Source: CANNDT01 sp945876205
Lineage (GTDB): Bacteria > Acidobacteriota > Vicinamibacteria > Vicinamibacterales > UBA2999
Assembly: GCA_947503365.1 (NCBI GenBank)
Contig: CANNDT010000067.1
Location: 1 to 24,667, forward strand
Length of the DNA stretch: 24,667 bases
Direction: 5' to 3'
Of the stretch, positions 1-7,642 are shown piece by piece. The notes below the pieces were generated by a model. It had not been told where the DNA came from and made no database searches. It saw only the letters and a list, made by a program, of their open reading frames with translations. Position numbers and translations under genes: made by a program. Positions within the stretch are counted from its first letter, which is position 1; every line of letters starts with the position of its first letter.

Positions 1-264
1 ACGAGCGGTTCGCAGATCGAGCACGGCGACGAGCTCACCCGACACCACGCGGCTCAACGCCCCTGACGACCCGCGGATGCGCACGTCCGCCACGTTCGCC
101 GGCTCGCCGACCATCTCGAGCTGCGGTGGCAGGTTCGTGAATTCGAGGGGCACGCGAAGTGCGCGCTCGACGATCTGCTCGCCGGACACGACCAGCCACA
201 AGAGCGCGGCAAGCGCGATCGAGATGCATTTCAGGCCGAGGTGGCGAAAGCCGGGGTACGCCAT
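1..264 (-). CDS. cdaR: YbbR-domain protein CdaR, N-terminal part (cut by window edge)
   Basis: Only the first 88 codons are in the window. The protein starts with a short basic segment and one membrane helix around residues 12-28 (ISIALAALLWLVVSG), followed by an extracytoplasmic beta-rich stretch with the pattern VPLEFTNLPPQLEMVGEPAN and RIRGSSGALS, typical of YbbR repeats. Its ATG overlaps the cdaA stop by one base (TGATG). Members of this family are membrane-anchored regulators of the diadenylate cyclase CdaA and are normally encoded directly after it, which fits. In most genomes glmM follows; here it would lie beyond the left edge. The family call is firm; the regulatory role is inferred from family and context. 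Confidence 0.85.
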   Translation of the reverse strand, partial: MAYPGFRHLGLKCISIALAALLWLVVSGEQIVERALRVPLEFTNLPPQLEMVGEPANVADVRIRGSSGALSRVVSGELVAVLDLRTAR

Positions 265-1079
265 CAGGCGAGCGACCTCCGTCTCTCGCCTTCGATCGCG
301 TGTTTGCGGCGCCGGCCCCCGAGCGACCGCAACCGGGTCTTCAGGTCGTCGGCAGAAATGCCGCGCTCGAGGTCGCCTCCCATGGCCAGTGAGATGCTGC
401 CCGACTCTTCCGATACGACGATCGCCACCGCATCATTCTCTTCCGTCAATCCAAGGGCCGCGCGGTGGCGCGTTCCGAGCTCACGGCTCACTTTGGGGTT
501 CACGGAGAGTGGAAGAAAGCAGGCCGCGGCCGACACGCGATCGCCCTGGATGATGACTGCGCCGTCATGCAGCGGCGACCCGGGCTGGAAGATGCTGGCG
601 AGCAGATCGTAGGTCACCATGGCGTCGAGCGGGATGCCGCCTTCGATGTAATTGCGCAGTCCAATCTGCCGCTCGAGCACGATGATCGCGCCGATGCGGC
701 GCGACGCGAGGGTGCTGGCGGCCACTACGAGCTCCTCGATCGTCTCGTCGGCGCTCTGCGCGCGCTCGAAGTACCTGAAAAACGGCGCACGTCCGAAATG
801 CGCCAGCGCGCGCCTGATATCGGCCTGGAACAACACGATAATCGCAAACACGACGTAGCCGGCCAGGTTGCGAATGACCCAATTGACCGTCTCGAGCTGC
901 AGCCATCGCGAGAGGAAGAACAACCCAATCAGAAACCCGCCGCTCAGCGCCATCTGGACGGCGCGCGTGCCCTTGATGAAGAGCAGCAGCTCGTAGACCA
1001 GCACCGACACGATCGCAATGTCGAGGATGTCCCACCACGCGATCGCGGGCCGCTGGAGAATCTCTGTAAGCCAGTCCAT
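264..1079 (-). CDS. cdaA: Diadenylate cyclase CdaA (DisA_N domain)
   Basis: A 271-residue membrane enzyme that condenses two ATP into the second messenger c-di-AMP. Three hydrophobic segments occupy roughly residues 17-95 (for example DIAIVSVLVYELLLF and LAGYVVFAIIVLF), followed by the cytosolic cyclase domain. The two catalytic motifs are visible: DGA in SPLHDGAVII and RHR in LGTRHRAALG. Length and order match the CdaA/DacA family. It overlaps folP upstream and cdaR downstream by one base each, so the three are translationally coupled. The C terminus ends in a basic tail (RRRKHAIEGERRRSLA). c-di-AMP controls potassium and osmotic balance and cell-wall homeostasis; the neighbouring ftsH and folP are the usual companions. 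The first ATG fits the family N terminus (MDWLTEIL). Confidence 0.95.
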   Translation of the reverse strand: MDWLTEILQRPAIAWWDILDIAIVSVLVYELLLFIKGTRAVQMALSGGFLIGLFFLSRWLQLETVNWVIRNLAGYVVFAIIVLFQADIRRALAHFGRAPFFRYFERAQSADETIEELVVAASTLASRRIGAIIVLERQIGLRNYIEGGIPLDAMVTYDLLASIFQPGSPLHDGAVIIQGDRVSAAACFLPLSVNPKVSRELGTRHRAALGLTEENDAVAIVVSEESGSISLAMGGDLERGISADDLKTRLRSLGGRRRKHAIEGERRRSLA

Positions 1080-1951
1080 CAGTCGAGGCGATGATACCGC
1101 CGAATCTCGTCGGCCACGCGGACAACGTGCAGCATCTGGGCCACCGCATGTACGCGAACGATGTGCGCGCCAGCGAGGACGGCCGCGGTCACGGCGGCGG
1201 CCGTCGCCCAGTCACGATCCGCCGGCGCCACGCGTCCACCGAGCGGCTTGGACAAGAACGATTTGCGTGAGGGCCCCGCGACCAGCGGCCGACGAAGCTC
1301 GGTGAACTCGTCCAGCCGTCCGAGCGCCTCGTAGCTGTGGGACGCCTCCTTCGCGAACCCGAGACCGGGGTCGACCAGGATGCGGTCAGCCGCGACGCCC
1401 GCACCCGTCGCGAACGCGATGCTCTCTCGCAGCTCGTCGAGCACTTCGGCGACGACGTCGAGATAGGACGCCTGCTCGTACATGTCTCGCGATCGTCCGC
1501 GCGTATGCATCAGGATGATCGCCGCGCCGCGACGCGCCACCACTCCGCCCAGTGCCGGCTCGTAGCGCAACCCACTGACGTCGTTGACCACCACCGCGCC
1601 AGCCGCGAGCGCAGCGTCGGCGGTGGCCGCCTTGTAGGTATCGATGGAGATCGGCACGGACACGCGCGACGCCAGCGCCTCGATCACCGGCACGACGCGG
1701 CGCTGTTCCTCGTCCGCGCTGAGTGGCTGCGCGCCCGGCCGCGTCGATTCGCCCCCGACGTCGATCAGGTCGGCGCCCTGCTCCACCATCGCCGTCGCGG
1801 CGTCGATCGCGCTCGAGATATCAGTCAGCGTGCCGCCGTCCGAGAACGAATCGGGCGTCACGTTGATCACACCCATGATCAGCGTTCGCTCGCCCAGGGC
1901 GAGGCTGCGCCCATTCGGCAGCGGAACGGTGAATCGACGACGGGGTTGCAT
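1079..1951 (-). CDS. folP: Dihydropteroate synthase
   Basis: Joins p-aminobenzoate to 6-hydroxymethyl-dihydropterin diphosphate in folate synthesis; cytosolic TIM barrel, about 290 residues. Signature motifs are present in order: IMGVINVTPDSFSDGG near residue 25, the diphosphate-binding loop GGESTRPGAQPL, ILVDPGLGFAKEASHS and the pABA/sulfonamide-site loop GPSRKSFLSKPL. The start is unusual. ATG 1951, preceded in frame by TTG 1954, sits directly against the U-tract of the ftsH terminator, leaving no room for a normal ribosome-binding site. The next in-frame ATG falls inside the conserved GVINVTPDSF region and is too late. Translation may therefore rely on read-through transcripts or a leaderless message. 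The stop overlaps the cdaA start. Confidence 0.95.
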   Translation of the reverse strand: MQPRRRFTVPLPNGRSLALGERTLIMGVINVTPDSFSDGGTLTDISSAIDAATAMVEQGADLIDVGGESTRPGAQPLSADEEQRRVVPVIEALASRVSVPISIDTYKAATADAALAAGAVVVNDVSGLRYEPALGGVVARRGAAIILMHTRGRSRDMYEQASYLDVVAEVLDELRESIAFATGAGVAADRILVDPGLGFAKEASHSYEALGRLDEFTELRRPLVAGPSRKSFLSKPLGGRVAPADRDWATAAAVTAAVLAGAHIVRVHAVAQMLHVVRVADEIRRYHRLD

Positions 1952-1954
1952 CAA

Positions 1955-1992
1955 TAAAAAAGGCCTCAGGGCGCGGGTGCGTCCTGAGGCCT
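1955..1992 (-). terminator. Intrinsic terminator after ftsH, abutting the folP start
   Basis: On the minus strand a perfect 10-bp stem (AGGCCTCAGG paired with CCTGAGGCCT, 12-nt loop) is followed by TTTTTTATT. It lies about 20 bases after the ftsH stop. The stem is the last part of a short-period stretch of CAGG-containing units reaching back to about 2006, so it appears to be a spacer repeat that also has terminator form. The folP ATG follows the T-run within four bases. Confidence 0.8.
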
Positions 1993-2011
1993 GAAGCCTG
2001 AGCCCTGACGC

Positions 2012-3919
<1,908 letters not shown>

Positions 3920-3922
3920 GAG

Positions 3923-3952
3923 CTTCCTCCCCGGAGGTTTAGAGCCCTCCGG
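3923..3952 (-). promoter_or_regulatory. ftsH leader hairpin beside the ribosome-binding site
   Basis: The minus strand reads CCGGAGG (3952-3946), an 8-nt loop, then CCTCCGG (3937-3931), directly followed by the Shine-Dalgarno GGAGGAAG (3930-3923). The CCTC segment can pair either with the upstream arm (7 bp) or with the downstream Shine-Dalgarno (4 bp, 4-nt loop). These foldings exclude each other, so the leader could work as a simple thermosensor or switch. The pairings are seen in the sequence; the function is inference. Confidence 0.4.
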
Positions 3953-3989
3953 CTACCCCATGGGGGTGTTGCCGCAAAAGAAAAGAGTA

Positions 3990-4985
3990 TCACTTCGTCG
4001 AGATCTTCTGCTGTATTAAGACCAGCTTTCCGCGCCGAAGTTCCACACGGGTTCCAGGCACGTCCACACCGCCCTCCCCCGACCCCAGCAGAGCCATGGC
4101 GGCCTCCACATGGTCGAGCCCGATCTCGCGATTTCCGGCCGCCTGCCGCATGGCCCGGAGGAGCACCCGCCTGACGATGGCCGGGGGCTCCGCGGCGAGC
4201 GTTGCCGCATCGAGTTCCATACCGTCCGCCGTGGCCACGCCGAGCGCCGCGAACCGGCCCGCCGCCACCTCGTCGAGCCACTGGCCGTCCTCACGAATCA
4301 AGCCGGCGGCCCGGGCGATCGCGGGCCGGGTCGCGGCGCCTGCCGCCCGGTCGAGCTCGGGGAGTACCCGGTGACGAACGCGGTTTCTCGGATTGTCGAG
4401 ATCCTCGTTCGTCTCGTCCTCAACCCAGGTCTCGCCGCGCGACCGCAGATACTCACGAAGTTCGAGGCGCGTCGTTTCGAGCACCGGGCGGATGAGCAGC
4501 CCCCGCTGGGGATAGATCCCGGCAAGCCCGGTAAGGCCGGCACCTCGCATCAACTTGAGAAGAAGAGTCTCGGCCTGGTCGTCCTCGGTGTGACCGACCG
4601 CGATGCGGTTCGCGTTCAGGTCCGCAGCCGTTTTCTCCAGGAACACGTATCGCACCCGCCGCGCCGCGTCTTCAAGCGACAGCTTCTCCCTGCGCGCATA
4701 GGTTTGGACGTCAACCGCCTCGACGGCGATTCGGAGCTGGTGCCGCAGGGCAAAATCGCGACAGAAGTCCTCGTCTCGGGCCGCGGATTCACGGAGGCGA
4801 TGATTGAGGTGGGCGACTGAAATGACGCTGAATTCGCCGTATTCGGCGAGATCCAGCAGGAGGAGCGTGAGCGCGACCGAGTCAGATCCCCCGGACAGGC
4901 CGACGAGCACCCGCGCGCCCGGCGGACAGAGCCCGTGCTTCCGGATCGTCCGCCGGACCTTCTGGTGAAGAGAGGTTGATGTCAA
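3990..4985 (-). CDS. tilS: tRNA(Ile)-lysidine synthase, short form
   Basis: Attaches lysine to C34 of the CAU anticodon of tRNA-Ile2, converting its reading from AUG to AUA; ATP-dependent and cytosolic. The N-terminal PP-loop is clear (VGLSGGSDSVALTLL, about residues 27-41). The catalytic region contains HLNHRLRESAARDEDFC and GHTEDDQAETLLLKLMRGAG, both diagnostic of TilS rather than TtcA. A helical middle domain follows. At 331 residues it is the short form that lacks the extra C-terminal domain of the E. coli enzyme. The start is TTG 4985 with only a weak GGCGGA-like site; no later start retains the PP-loop. It precedes ftsH, the usual order, although hpt, often found between them, is absent. 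Confidence 0.93.
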   Translation of the reverse strand: MTSTSLHQKVRRTIRKHGLCPPGARVLVGLSGGSDSVALTLLLLDLAEYGEFSVISVAHLNHRLRESAARDEDFCRDFALRHQLRIAVEAVDVQTYARREKLSLEDAARRVRYVFLEKTAADLNANRIAVGHTEDDQAETLLLKLMRGAGLTGLAGIYPQRGLLIRPVLETTRLELREYLRSRGETWVEDETNEDLDNPRNRVRHRVLPELDRAAGAATRPAIARAAGLIREDGQWLDEVAAGRFAALGVATADGMELDAATLAAEPPAIVRRVLLRAMRQAAGNREIGLDHVEAAMALLGSGEGGVDVPGTRVELRRGKLVLIQQKISTK

Positions 4986-4991
4986 TGTCGG

Positions 4992-5068
4992 TCCGCCTTC
5001 GCGTCAAGCTACGGCGGACAACCTTCGTGTGGCTTGCCAGCCGAAGCTCGCAACGCGAGCGAAGGTTG
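4992..5068 (+). repeat. Composite palindromic spacer repeat between tilS and the tRNA
   Basis: Three inverted repeats are nested or side by side: TCCGCC/GGCGGA (4992-4997 with 5013-5018), CAACCTTCG/CGAAGGTTG (5019-5027 with 5060-5068), and a tight GCTCGC-AAC-GCGAGC hairpin around 5047-5061. The right arm runs into the CCA end of the tRNA. It resembles REP-like elements that I recall as common in Acidobacteriota genomes. It could terminate or process the tRNA transcript. Confidence 0.6.
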
Positions 5069-5143
5069 GTGCCGGAGGGCAGACTCGAACTGCCGACCCC
5101 GCGCTTATGAGACGCGTGCTCTAACCGGCTGAGCTACTCCGGC
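5067..5143 (-). tRNA. tRNA with CAU anticodon (Met elongator, or Ile2)
   Basis: A full cloverleaf can be drawn on the minus strand: acceptor GCCGGAG/CTCCGGC (7 bp), D-stem GCTC/GAGC, anticodon stem CGCGT/GCGCG with loop CTCATAA, T-stem GGCAG/CTGCC with loop TTCGAGT, discriminator A and an encoded CCA. The anticodon CAU is at 5109-5107. CAU is shared by initiator Met, elongator Met and Ile2. The first acceptor pair G-C argues against the initiator; Met versus Ile2 cannot be settled by eye, and the closeness of tilS is only suggestive. A TAGAAT box at 5160-5155 could be its -10 element. Confidence 0.93.
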
Positions 5144-5211
5144 ACGAATCTTCGATTCTAACAGGCTCGACCGAAAGCCTAAAAGGCTTCCCGGCCGGCA
5201 GGCGGAGATCT

Positions 5212-6165
5212 TCACGTCTCCGAGGCCTCGATGACCGCTGCAGCAATCAGCGGAATCAGGATTTCATGGTGTCCGATGAGGGAAATCCCCACCCCGTTGG
5301 TGCCCGCGATCGGCCGGGTCAGGACGTTGGTTTGCGGGCGATACATCCGCAGGAAATCGATGTTCACGGTGGTCAGGCCCTCGAGCGACACGCCGGTATT
5401 CCTCGCCAGGGCCACGGCCTTCAAAAAGACCTCCGGAAGGATGACCGCCGATCCGCAATTCAGGTAGACGCCGCCCTTCAAACGCGCCACGCACGACGTG
5501 AAGTACCTGAAGTCGCGGAGGCTGGTCTCGCCGATCGCGGCGCCCGACGCCGCCGGGTGCATGTGGATGATGTCGGTGCCGATGGCCACGTGCACAGTTA
5601 CCGGAATGCCAAGGCGATGCGCGGCGACGGCAAGACTGTGGCCGGCGTGCGGCGGGTTGCGCCCGGCGAGGAATGCGGCCACCGCCTGACCCAACCCCTG
5701 GCCTGCCTCGGCGCCCTTGCAGATCGCCTCGTTCAGCAACGCGCCGGTCTCTTCAGCCATCCCGAAGCGGCCCGGACCGAGCGATTCGTCCACGTCCTCG
5801 GAGGTCGCGCCTGACAACGCGACTTCGAAGTCGTGAATGATCCCGGCACCGTTCATGGCGAGCGCGGAAACGTAGCCGCGCTTCATCAAGTCAATCAGGA
5901 CCGGCGATACGCCCGTCTTGATGACGTGGGCGCCAAGGCCCCACACGATCCCGCCGTCGCGTGTACGCGCCTCGACGATCGCCTGCACGACGCGTCGAAC
6001 GTCCTGTCCCCCGAGCATCGCCGGGAGCGAATCAAAGAACGTCCTGAAGCTGCCGCCACGCTCGACTGGTCGCGCGAAGTCCTCTGACCGGGCCTTGCTC
6101 TGGCGAGAGGCAAGCGGATACGTCCGTACTCCCGACAGGTCAAACTCTTCGTACGGAAACGGCAT
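5212..6165 (-). CDS. Conserved protein resembling the deoxyhypusine synthase superfamily
   Basis: 317 residues with no signal peptide and no membrane helix. Conserved-looking blocks include GLGAHVIKTGVSPVLIDLM, ALAMNGAGIIHDFE, VAIGTDIIHMHPAASGAAIG, YLNCGSAVILPEVF and IAGTNGVGISLIGHHE. The overall pattern (a Gly-rich Rossmann-like strand, then NGAG..HDFE) recalls the NAD-binding deoxyhypusine synthase fold, but the lysine-containing active site of true synthases was not recognised and bacteria generally lack eIF5A. I regard it as a widespread conserved bacterial protein of unknown substrate. ATG 6165 has no clear ribosome-binding site; 16 bases upstream begins a G-run repeat. The stop lies 68 bases before the tRNA. 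A small hairpin (AAGCCT/AGGCTT, 5175-5189) lies between them. Confidence 0.65.
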   Translation of the reverse strand: MPFPYEEFDLSGVRTYPLASRQSKARSEDFARPVERGGSFRTFFDSLPAMLGGQDVRRVVQAIVEARTRDGGIVWGLGAHVIKTGVSPVLIDLMKRGYVSALAMNGAGIIHDFEVALSGATSEDVDESLGPGRFGMAEETGALLNEAICKGAEAGQGLGQAVAAFLAGRNPPHAGHSLAVAAHRLGIPVTVHVAIGTDIIHMHPAASGAAIGETSLRDFRYFTSCVARLKGGVYLNCGSAVILPEVFLKAVALARNTGVSLEGLTTVNIDFLRMYRPQTNVLTRPIAGTNGVGISLIGHHEILIPLIAAAVIEASET

Positions 6166-6180
6166 GGACGGAACGTATCA

Positions 6181-6235
6181 GGGGGAAGGGGGTAGGGGGA
6201 AGGGGGAAGGGCTGTCTCAGGAATCAGGCAGGAGG
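6181..6235 (+). repeat. G-run repeat, copy 1, left inverted repeat
   Basis: Four G5 tracts and one G3 tract are separated by AA, TA, AA and AA, a textbook G-quadruplex pattern on the plus strand. They are followed by the core GGGCTGTCTCAGG (6209-6221) and CAGGCAGGAGG. The 41 bases 6195-6235 match the reverse complement of 6662-6702 at 34 positions. The minus-strand reading of the core provides the TGA (6219-6217) that ends the frameshifted gene. Confidence 0.8.
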
Positions 6236-6683
6236 TCGGCAGGCCGTCGGCGTGCCCTGAAGCCGTAATCGCGTTCCTCAACCTCGAAGGGTCCGAAAGA
6301 TAGCAATTCCCGACGGATTGCCGCGGTCATGCCTACGCCGTGAACATGCAATTCAACGTCGGGCGACCACTCTTCGCGCAGCCCATGTTGGTCGTCGATC
6401 ATCCCCAGGATTTCGACGACCCATCGATCCGGTGGCTGAGACTCATCAACCTTGAAAGTCGTCACACCGTGATTCCTGTCGTACGACGTCCCCTGGACAC
6501 GTTCAGCGACGGCCAAGTTACTCGGCGTATCGGCTATTCTATCCAAACATGGAATTTCTCAGCTAGAGCAATCAGCGCTGGTCCGAAATCCGGACTCACC
6601 ACAATTGCGACACGAGTGGGTTCGGTCGACACCGCCTGCCTCCAATCATCTGCCAACAACGCCTCGTGCCTGTTCCCTGACAC
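6217..6683 (-). pseudogene. Small conserved hypothetical protein, interrupted by a frameshift
   Basis: Two reading frames continue one another. Frame A starts at GTG 6683 and gives 49 residues (including VAIVVSPDFGPALIALAEKF and HVWIE) before TAG at 6536-6534. Frame B, open from about 6546 to TGA 6217, continues DTPSNLAVAERVQG, GVTTFKVDESQPPDRWVVEI, LGMIDDQHG and FGPFEVEERDYGF. Joined near 6530 they give a plausible protein of about 155 residues, in which HVWI[E]DTPSN reads like the usual junction of a small hypothetical family I recall from environmental genomes. The join needs a net one-base change in GAATAGCC. Function is unknown. It could be a true pseudogene, a programmed frameshift or a sequencing error. 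The C-terminal tail (RPADLLPDS) is encoded by the flanking repeat. Confidence 0.6.
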
Positions 6684-6709
6684 AGCCCTATCCCCTGCCC
6701 CCTAGTCCC
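6662..6709 (-). repeat. G-run repeat, copy 2, right inverted repeat
   Basis: On the minus strand GGG, G5, G4 and GGG tracts (6709-6686) precede the core GGGCTGTGTCAGGG (6688-6675) and CAGGCACGAGG. The G-runs again fit a quadruplex pattern. The core contains the GTG (6683) used as the likely start of the frameshifted gene, with the purine-rich run acting as its ribosome-binding region. Confidence 0.75.
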
Positions 6710-6781
6710 GTGTGACCATTTTTCTCCTACAGAATCAAAATGGCGTCGCCGGGCGGCGACGAATCCACTAATATTTCCGCC

Positions 6782-7606
6782 GTGAGGATGACTTTGGCCG
6801 CGATCCTCCTGATTGCGAGTCCGACACTGGCGCAACCCGTAAGCGGCACGACGCCGACGGGAATCTTCTACGAAGTCACCGGTGCGGGCGAGCCCGTCGT
6901 TCTGATCCACGCGTTCAGCGTCGACCGTCGCATGTGGGTGCCGCAGCTGGCCGCCTTCGAGTCGCGGTTCAAAATCATTCGCTACGATCTTCGAGGCCAT
7001 GGCCGCTCGGCGGCGCCAGCCGGGGCGTATGCGGGCTACGACGATCTCCGCGAGGTCCTCGATACGTTGCGCATACCGCGAGCAACGCTCGTCGGACTCT
7101 CCGCTGGATCTGAGGTCGCGACCAATTTCACTCTCGCGTATCCGGATCGCGTGACTCGCCTCATCCTCGCGTCGCCGGGACTCGGCGGCTACCAGATTCC
7201 TTCTCTGCCGTGGGCAGCGGCGACGTTCCAGGCTGCCGGTGCAGGGGACGCGGCCGGGGCCGCCAAGCTGTGGGCCGAAACGCCGATCATGATGTTGCAC
7301 AGCAACCTGGCGGAGCGCGATACGGTACGGTCACTCGTCACCGACAACTGGCGGCTCTGGACGTACCGGCGAACAGAACAGCCGCTCCAACCGCCTGCTG
7401 TCAACCGACTCTCTGAGATCAATGTGCCTACGCTCGTCATCATCGGCGACGAGGATTTCCCTTACATCAAAGACATCGCGAGCGTAATCACGAAAGGCGT
7501 GAAGAACGGGCGGCTCGTGGAGATCCCAAGAGCGGGCCATATGACAAACCTGGACGAGCCGATGTCTTTCAACGCAGCCCTGTCCGCCTTTCTGACTAAT
7601 CCCTGA
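6782..7606 (+). CDS. Secreted alpha/beta-fold hydrolase
   Basis: About 274 residues. An N-terminal signal peptide is evident (MTLAAILLIASPTLAQPVS, cleavage probably after LAQ or nearby), so the product is likely periplasmic or secreted. The alpha/beta-hydrolase core shows an oxyanion strand (VVLIHAFSVDRRMW), the nucleophile elbow GLSAGS (Ser near residue 103), an acidic residue in IIGDEDFPY and the catalytic His in RAGHMTNLDEP. This matches the 3-oxoadipate-enol-lactonase/haloperoxidase-like branch, but the substrate cannot be named. GTG 6782 is preferred over ATG 6788 because it adds an arginine to the signal peptide; ATG 6740 is in frame but gives an unlikely N terminus. It ends at a TGA inside repeat copy 3 and converges with queA. 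Confidence 0.85.
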   Translation: MRMTLAAILLIASPTLAQPVSGTTPTGIFYEVTGAGEPVVLIHAFSVDRRMWVPQLAAFESRFKIIRYDLRGHGRSAAPAGAYAGYDDLREVLDTLRIPRATLVGLSAGSEVATNFTLAYPDRVTRLILASPGLGGYQIPSLPWAAATFQAAGAGDAAGAAKLWAETPIMMLHSNLAERDTVRSLVTDNWRLWTYRRTEQPLQPPAVNRLSEINVPTLVIIGDEDFPYIKDIASVITKGVKNGRLVEIPRAGHMTNLDEPMSFNAALSAFLTNP

Positions 7607-7642
7607 AACAGCCCTTCCCCCTATCCCCTTCCCACTTCCCCC
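7601..7642 (-). repeat. G-run repeat, copy 3, between convergent hydrolase and queA
   Basis: On the minus strand G5, GGG, G4, G5 and GGG tracts (7642-7612) are followed by the core GGGCTGTTTCAGGG (7614-7601), the same core as in copies 1 and 2. The plus-strand reading of the core (CCCTGAAACAGCCC) supplies the hydrolase TGA, and queA ends with a TAG touching the G-run. It fills the whole junction between the two genes. Confidence 0.8.

Larger units (their letters stand above)
6181..6709. mobile_element. 529-bp unit bounded by imperfect inverted repeats (possible MITE-like element)
   Basis: Inverted repeats of 41 bp (34 matches) bound a single broken gene that both starts and stops inside the repeats. 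No transposase is encoded. I see no clear target-site duplication, and a third single copy of the repeat end lies at 7601-7642. This may be a small non-autonomous mobile unit, or only two independent copies of a dispersed spacer repeat in opposite orientation. Confidence 0.3.

Noticed and set aside
6181..6211. CRISPR-like spacing in the G-run block
   Set aside because: Units are only 7 bases with no spacers; a short-period repeat and G-quadruplex pattern explains it.
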